Shown one piece after another: positions 6,043 to 10,205 of a stretch of 10,205 nucleotides of DNA. This DNA is from Hermodarchaeum sp048885185. GTDB lineage: Archaea > Asgardarchaeota > Hermodarchaeia > Hermodarchaeales > Hermodarchaeaceae. The notes beneath the pieces are model-generated. The model saw only the letters and a list, made by a program, of their open reading frames with translations. It searched no databases and was not told where the DNA came from. Within the stretch, counting starts at the first letter, position 1, and each line of letters starts with the position of its first letter. Made by a program: the position numbers and the translations under genes. The stretch is taken from the NCBI GenBank assembly GCA_048885185.1, contig JBHLQC010000045.1, positions 1 through 10,205 on the forward strand. Reading direction: 5' to 3'.

Positions 6043-7416
6043 TTATTGTGTTGCGGCTGTCATCGTAGCATCTTTGATGCGGACAAAGGGAATGAAGGTT
6101 GGTGTATCGACTTCCCACCATCGAATCTGGCGTGGCGATTTACCTACGGCCTCAATGTTTGCAAACATTCGAAGGATGTTATCTGAGATGCGGAGCTTCT
6201 GAATGGATTGACCAATCTCACCATTTTCGATTAGAAACATACCATCCCGAGGAATTGTTGAAAACGAGCCTTCAAGCCGGCTCGTATATCGCAGATACCA
6301 ATTCGAAGTAACATAGATCGTAGGACGGTTGGGTTCGAGTAATTCATCGAATGAAGCATTACCCGGTTTAAACACAAGATTCGAAGCAGCCGGAACAAAC
6401 AATTTTGATCCAATCCCAAATCGTGCAATTGAGCAATTGCCTGTGCTTTTCGTTTGCTTCATCTTCGCTGTCGAAGTGTTATGGATGGTGCCTTGAAAGA
6501 TTCCCTTCTGAAAGATGGGTGATTTTTGGGTTGGGGTCCCTTCAACATCAAAAGGCGCGCTACCTAACCCATTCGGTATCCTTCCGTCATCCCACACACT
6601 CAATGAATCAGGACCTAATTTCTCTCCTATCTTATCTTTGAGCGGACTCATGCCCATCATCAATAACAACGGGTTTGCGGTTCCCGCTAAGGAACCTAAA
6701 ATCGAGGCTGCAACCGTGGGATGCAAGACTAAATCGTAAACCCCTGCCTTCCCCTGTTTACCTCCGACTGCTTTTAAGGCGATTTCTCCTGATTCTTGAC
6801 CGGCTTGAACAATGTCTTTTTCTGCAGTACTAACCGTTCGTCCAACTGCCAGACCTTGTCCTGAACTTTCAGGATCGACAAAACTTCGTAAGGTCATACG
6901 ATACGCTGATTCCGGATAGTCACCGCTAAATCCCTTTGTCGTTTCGACCAAATTGTAGGTTTCACTGAAAAAGAACGAACCTGCAGTACGTCTTGCTCCG
7001 GCCTCTTGAGCAGCGTTCAATGCTGCAGTAACCACATCAGGTGCTTGACTCGGAAAATCACGAATCCGTTTGTCATAAAGCTTGTCGACTTTTGTGGGCG
7101 GTTTCAAGTCTTCCTGTAATCCCGAGTAAAGAGGTGTCGGTTGAAGACTCTGCACCAATTTTATTAAACGATTGATTTCTTCATTAATCAACTTTGGAGT
7201 CGGACTGAAAATTTCAGTCGTACCAACCTTGCCATCTATAGCAACAAAAACATCGAATACTGTGTAGTTCCACTGTTTGAAAATATCAATTTCTGAATTA
7301 CTAATTCGAATTTGATGCTCCAACACATCACGTGCCTGAACCACTGCATCTCCCTTGGTAGAGGCAACCTTCAAGGCATGGTCAACTAAATCCTGAACTT
7401 CTTTTTGCTCCATCAT
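6043..7416 (-). CDS. tldE: TldE/PmbA-type subunit of the TldD/E metalloprotease
   Basis: This is the partner subunit of the TldD/E peptidase, which degrades unfolded peptides and, in enterobacteria, trims microcin B17 and acts on the CcdA antitoxin. TldE lacks the zinc site but forms the active chamber with TldD. The 457-residue length is normal. Visible marks are the N-terminal domain with KGDAVVQARD (21-30), RSFVDPES..GQGLAVGRTVS (177-196), DLVLHPTVAASILG (228-241) where TldD would carry HExxxH, FDVEGTPTQK (289-298), IHNTSTAKM (311-319), STGN (324-327) and the C-terminal SDNILRMFANIEAVGK segment (411-426). The start is ATG 7416 or the adjacent ATG 7413. GGAGGTG (7430-7424) is 7 bases from the first. 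The ATG overlaps the tldD stop as ATGA, typical of coupled translation. The family call is firm; the peptide substrate is unknown. Confidence 0.9.
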   Translation of the reverse strand: MMEQKEVQDLVDHALKVASTKGDAVVQARDVLEHQIRISNSEIDIFKQWNYTVFDVFVAIDGKVGTTEIFSPTPKLINEEINRLIKLVQSLQPTPLYSGLQEDLKPPTKVDKLYDKRIRDFPSQAPDVVTAALNAAQEAGARRTAGSFFFSETYNLVETTKGFSGDYPESAYRMTLRSFVDPESSGQGLAVGRTVSTAEKDIVQAGQESGEIALKAVGGKQGKAGVYDLVLHPTVAASILGSLAGTANPLLLMMGMSPLKDKIGEKLGPDSLSVWDDGRIPNGLGSAPFDVEGTPTQKSPIFQKGIFQGTIHNTSTAKMKQTKSTGNCSIARFGIGSKLFVPAASNLVFKPGNASFDELLEPNRPTIYVTSNWYLRYTSRLEGSFSTIPRDGMFLIENGEIGQSIQKLRISDNILRMFANIEAVGKSPRQIRWWEVDTPTFIPFVRIKDATMTAATQ

Positions 7417-8855
7417 GTCGGAACACCTCCAACACGTATTGCACGGAGTCGCATCGCATCTGGACCCGCATGCCACACAGGAATCCCTTGACCTGGATCT
7501 GATTTGCCACAGATTGCTTGTTCTGCAGTAAATCCCTTTGAGCACGCATCTACTGCATCAAATAATCCACGAGAGGTCAACTCTAGCACTGGGCGTCGGA
7601 CAAACTCATCAGTAATTTCACCATCTCGGATGAGCCGGGCATATGATCCAACATATTTTGATTGATATCGGCGGTCGTCAATATTCCATTCTGTGAATGA
7701 TTTCATGTATATTCCAAATTTGATATCTTCAACTAATTCGTCTTTTGAGTGATCTCCAGGCGCGATATACGTATTGGCCATACGGGGAATGGGTTCACGA
7801 TTGTAGTTTGTCGCTCGTGAAGATCCATTGGATTTTACGCCAGCTCGTCCTGCGGAGAGACGATCGTGAAACATTTCATTGGCGATACCCTCTTTGATTA
7901 AATATCGGGGTCGAGCTTTTACCCCTTCATCGTCATACAGATAGAATCCACCGCTCTTGGGGATTGTTGGATCGTCAATTACGGTTACAGCAGGTGATCC
8001 GACACGGGTGGTTCCAACATCGATGTCCATCCAGAAAGATTCGCCAGCATTCATGCCTTCGCGTCCTTGTATACGATCAGCTTCGGAGGGGTGTCCGCAA
8101 TTTTCGTGGGAGATGATGCCGGCAACTTCAGGTCCAACGATAAAATCAACGGGGTTATCAAAAGTCATGGCTTTGGCCTTATCTGCAACAGTTTTCGCAT
8201 CTTGGGCTTCATCAACAAAGGATTGGATGAACTGTGGGTTGGCGAACCATTCCCAACCACCAGTTGCACCCCGCATAATCCATCTCTGTTCTACATCCTT
8301 AGCACCTTTGGCTGTAAGCATCGCAAGGTATCGGCCGAGACTATAATCGGACTCGACTTGGGTTCCCTCATTGTTGGCGATGAGCTTTTTACTCGTCTCT
8401 AGTGCAAGGATAACGAGACGAAACGGTAGAGTATCACTGTTGAAGGTACTTGTGAGGGTTTTGTCAATTTCAAAAATACGGTTGAGTTTTGTCTCGGAAG
8501 AGACATCCGCGAACGGAATTTTCACAGGTACTTCCCATCGGGTTTGGACTGCGGATTCTTCTGAGAGTACGAGTGGAGTTTTTCGTTTTGAGGCTTGAGC
8601 TAGACGGATAGCTGTTTTGACAGCTCGTTCAATCTCTTCTTTTTTGAGCATAGCTGTCGAAACAAATCCTATACCACCATTGGCAAGCGCTCGAATACCA
8701 ATTCCAGCAGTTTCGGTTGTACCTGCGGAGATAATCTCACCGTTTCGAGTGGAATAGCTTTCTACTACCGATTGGACATATCGCAGTTCGATGTAGTCGG
8801 CTCCTTGGGCGTCACCAAATTGGACGCCTTGTTGAACTAGGTCATGAAACGTCAT
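7413..8855 (-). CDS. tldD: TldD zinc metalloprotease subunit
   Basis: This is the catalytic subunit of the TldD/E peptidase, 480 residues and normal length. The zinc site is H250-E251-x3-H255 within HENCGHPSEAD, and C449 in the C-terminal ICGK motif is the likely third ligand. Other marks are the N-terminal EYS..RNGEI-like segment (33-41), IGIRALANGGIGF (52-64), ESFWMDIDVGTT (272-283), IDDPTIPKSGGFYLYDDEG (293-311), RAGVKSNGSSRATNY (337-351), and GDHSKDELVEDIKFGIYMKSF (367-387). ATG 8855 is preferred over the in-frame TTG 8867. No ribosome site precedes either, but a TTTTTAT box at 8891-8885 would start transcription about 6 bases before ATG 8855, so the message is probably almost leaderless. 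It overlaps tldE by 4 bases, and the M29 aminopeptidase ends 97 bases upstream in the same direction. Confidence 0.92.
   Translation of the reverse strand: MTFHDLVQQGVQFGDAQGADYIELRYVQSVVESYSTRNGEIISAGTTETAGIGIRALANGGIGFVSTAMLKKEEIERAVKTAIRLAQASKRKTPLVLSEESAVQTRWEVPVKIPFADVSSETKLNRIFEIDKTLTSTFNSDTLPFRLVILALETSKKLIANNEGTQVESDYSLGRYLAMLTAKGAKDVEQRWIMRGATGGWEWFANPQFIQSFVDEAQDAKTVADKAKAMTFDNPVDFIVGPEVAGIISHENCGHPSEADRIQGREGMNAGESFWMDIDVGTTRVGSPAVTVIDDPTIPKSGGFYLYDDEGVKARPRYLIKEGIANEMFHDRLSAGRAGVKSNGSSRATNYNREPIPRMANTYIAPGDHSKDELVEDIKFGIYMKSFTEWNIDDRRYQSKYVGSYARLIRDGEITDEFVRRPVLELTSRGLFDAVDACSKGFTAEQAICGKSDPGQGIPVWHAGPDAMRLRAIRVGGVPT
7424..7430 (-). promoter_or_regulatory. Strong Shine-Dalgarno site for tldE inside the end of tldD
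   Basis: GGAGGTG lies within the last codons of tldD, 7 bases before ATG 7416 and 10 before ATG 7413. It is the best ribosome site in the window and shows that tldE is translated from the tldD message with its own initiation as well as through the ATGA overlap. Spacing slightly favours the first ATG. Confidence 0.7.
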
Positions 8856-8884
8856 AGAATCAAACAAAATGGGACGGTGTTGCC

Positions 8885-8892
8885 ATAAAAAG
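8885..8892 (-). promoter_or_regulatory. TATA-like box for tldD, suggesting a near-leaderless transcript
   Basis: CTTTTTAT on the minus strand is centred about 33 bases before ATG 8855. With the usual 25-27-base distance from TATA to start, transcription would begin near 8861, only a few bases ahead of the codon. The absence of a ribosome site before tldD fits this reading. The rest of the 97-base gap (8856-8952) shows no terminator-like T-run for the preceding gene. Confidence 0.4.
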
Positions 8893-8952
8893 CGAACTCA
8901 TCCACAGAGTTTTTCATGGGGAACGCGAGATTGTAATTTTAACCGTTCACAG

Positions 8953-10023
8953 CTATTTTTCCCAGAAGAATTTGCCCTTCTCGTAGATGACAGAGTCACC
9001 TGCAAGGATTTTTCCTTCGTCTTTCATGGATTTGATGATGTCAACGTGAACCGCACTCTCGTTGGTACCCTTACATTCAGGATAAGCCATCCCTAAGGCA
9101 CAATGAATGGTGTCACCGATTTTTTCATCAAAGAGCATATTCAGCGTATATCGTTTAATTCCGCGATTGGTACCAATCGCCATTTCACCAAGATACTTGG
9201 CTCCTTCATCAACTTCGAGTAAGGCATCAAGAGCCTTTTGTCCGCGTTCCGCTGAGTGCTTCACGACTTTTCCATCTTTGAATTCGAGATGGACACCTTG
9301 GATTTCGGTGCCTGCAAAGAGGAATGGAATATCAAAGTAGATCTGCCCTTCAACGGACTTTTCCACTGGACTGATGAAGACTTCACCACTTGGCATATTA
9401 TTGGTTCCTTCTGCGGCAACCCAAAGCCGTTCTTTGGTAGAGGCCTTCAAATCAGTATCTTTCCCAATGAATCGGATAGTATCACTTGCTTGAAGTTTGT
9501 CACGGAGTTTTCGCATTAGCTTAGCTTCTTTCTCCCAGTCTAGTAACACTGCTCCATAAACGAAGTCCTGGTATTCACTCAAACTCATTTTCGCTTCTTG
9601 GGCAAGTGCCTGATTTGGATGAATTGTACCACACCAGCGTTTCTTTAGAACCTCGTCTGAAATGGGCTTCGTCACCTTGGAACGACGCATTAACCGTTTG
9701 GGATCAACTCCTGCTAAGGCGCGAGTATTCAATGGTGAACTAAGGCTGATGATCACGTCAGAGGCTTTGATGGCTTCCATTTGAGGTTTGGGAAACAAGT
9801 CTAATGCCCCATTACTTGCCGCATCCATATAACCACGGGAAAGTTCGGAAGAACCCATCAACGTTAAAGTTGAAGCACCCTTTGCCGCAATCAACTTGAC
9901 CATTTCCACTGCTAAATCGTGGGCGTCAATATCAGCAAACAAAATAACCATATCACCTGCTTTGACTTTCACCGAGTAATCAACTAAAATCCGAGCATGT
10001 TTAACAATTCGTGAATCAACCAT
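8953..10023 (-). CDS. M29-family metallo-aminopeptidase (aminopeptidase T/AmpS type)
   Basis: This 356-residue protein removes N-terminal residues from peptides using two metal ions. All expected ligands and the catalytic tyrosine are visible: E214 in NNMPSGEVF, E280 in KYLGEMAIG, H307 in DTIHCALG, Y314 in MAYPE, and H326-x-D328 in SAVHVD. The N-terminal domain has the usual GDMVILFADIDAHDLA segment (23-38) and the ALAQEAKMSLSEYQDFVYGA segment (139-158) before the catalytic half. Bacterial AmpS/AmpT proteins run to about 410 residues, so this is the shorter archaeal-type version. ATG 10023 is chosen because GAGGT (10036-10032) lies 8 bases upstream; the in-frame GTG at 10038 would contain that site. 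It is cytoplasmic, with no signal peptide. It heads the peptidase block followed by tldD and tldE, so it could finish the breakdown of peptides that TldD/E releases. Confidence 0.92.
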   Translation of the reverse strand: MVDSRIVKHARILVDYSVKVKAGDMVILFADIDAHDLAVEMVKLIAAKGASTLTLMGSSELSRGYMDAASNGALDLFPKPQMEAIKASDVIISLSSPLNTRALAGVDPKRLMRRSKVTKPISDEVLKKRWCGTIHPNQALAQEAKMSLSEYQDFVYGAVLLDWEKEAKLMRKLRDKLQASDTIRFIGKDTDLKASTKERLWVAAEGTNNMPSGEVFISPVEKSVEGQIYFDIPFLFAGTEIQGVHLEFKDGKVVKHSAERGQKALDALLEVDEGAKYLGEMAIGTNRGIKRYTLNMLFDEKIGDTIHCALGMAYPECKGTNESAVHVDIIKSMKDEGKILAGDSVIYEKGKFFWEK

Positions 10024-10205
10024 ACAGGATAACCTCACATGATATTCGTCTCAAGGATGAGGTGTTTTCTTTTATGGGTTTGCATTGAGGTTAAATAAGC
10101 TCCACTATTCTCGAGTGAGTTATGAATTTCATATCTTTGCGGTCCGGAAGGCTTTTGAATAACAACTTTTCAATTCAAGTCACTTCAGGGTAACAATATG
10201 GAATT
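10024..10205. promoter_or_regulatory. Upstream region of the M29 gene; possible start of a divergent gene at the edge
   Basis: On the minus strand CTTATTTAA (about 10099-10091) is a TATA candidate for the aminopeptidase and would give a leader of roughly 45-50 bases. In that leader ACCTCA (10032-10037 on the plus strand) and TGAGGT (10058-10063) are inverted repeats that overlap the ribosome site. CTCA and TGAG at 10050-10061 form a competing small hairpin. At the right edge a plus-strand ATG at 10198-10200 follows AGGGT, but only two codons are visible, so a divergent gene is possible and unproven. No other gene or RNA is seen here. Confidence 0.35.

Noticed and set aside
7957..8402. Two overlapping plus-strand open frames (129 and 111 codons) opposite tldD
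   Set aside because: They lie antisense to the zinc-site region of tldD, which has clear family motifs; no ribosome site or recognisable domain supports either.
10198..10205. Start of a divergent plus-strand gene at the right edge
   Set aside because: Only two codons are visible after the ATG and the upstream AGGGT is weak, so it is noted in the edge region and not called as a gene.

Overview
The window looks like chromosomal DNA of an archaeon. The case rests on short archaeal-style enzymes (a 356-residue M29 aminopeptidase, a TldD/TldE pair, a cobalamin-type radical SAM protein, a zinc sirtuin, a solo LarA homologue), TATA-like boxes about 25-30 bases before probable transcript starts, and Shine-Dalgarno sites before several genes. 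I cannot fix the phylum. An Asgard or TACK-like lineage is a guess from gene content, not a demonstrated placement. Base composition is moderate and even, and I see no rRNA, tRNA, transposon, integrase or CRISPR array. The genes read as housekeeping and accessory metabolism, not as an island.

Layout. (1) Positions 1-2634, minus strand: a two-gene unit in which an FGGY carbohydrate kinase (1087-2634) is followed after 6 bases by a LarA-family nickel racemase/epimerase homologue (1-1080) that runs off the left edge without a stop. (2) A 117-base divergent promoter region (2635-2751) holds a 10-base palindrome. (3) Positions 2752-4123, plus strand: a Sir2 deacylase, then a flavin-reductase-like FMN protein. 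(4) The flavoprotein converges, with a 16-base gap, on a minus-strand radical SAM protein with a B12-binding-like N-terminus (4140-5867). (5) Further right and all minus strand are tldE (6043-7416), tldD (7413-8855, overlapping tldE by 4 bases) and an M29 aminopeptidase (8953-10023). (6) The right edge (10024-10205) carries the leader of the aminopeptidase and possibly the first bases of a divergent gene.

How the genes may work together. M29-TldD-TldE forms a peptide-degrading or peptide-processing block, with a cobalamin-type radical SAM enzyme next in the same direction behind a 175-base structured leader. TldD/E proteins act both in general proteolysis and in maturation of some ribosomal peptides, so a peptide-modification role is possible, but I see no convincing precursor peptide. 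The kinase-LarA pair suggests racemisation or epimerisation of a hydroxy or sugar acid next to phosphorylation of a polyol or sugar. The LarA homologue keeps the residues for its nickel-pincer cofactor but differs at residues near the substrate, so plain lactate racemase is not a safe name. I find no strong evidence for an entirely new system. The best leads are the LarA-FGGY pair, the structured leader before the radical SAM gene, and the peptidase/radical SAM neighbourhood.
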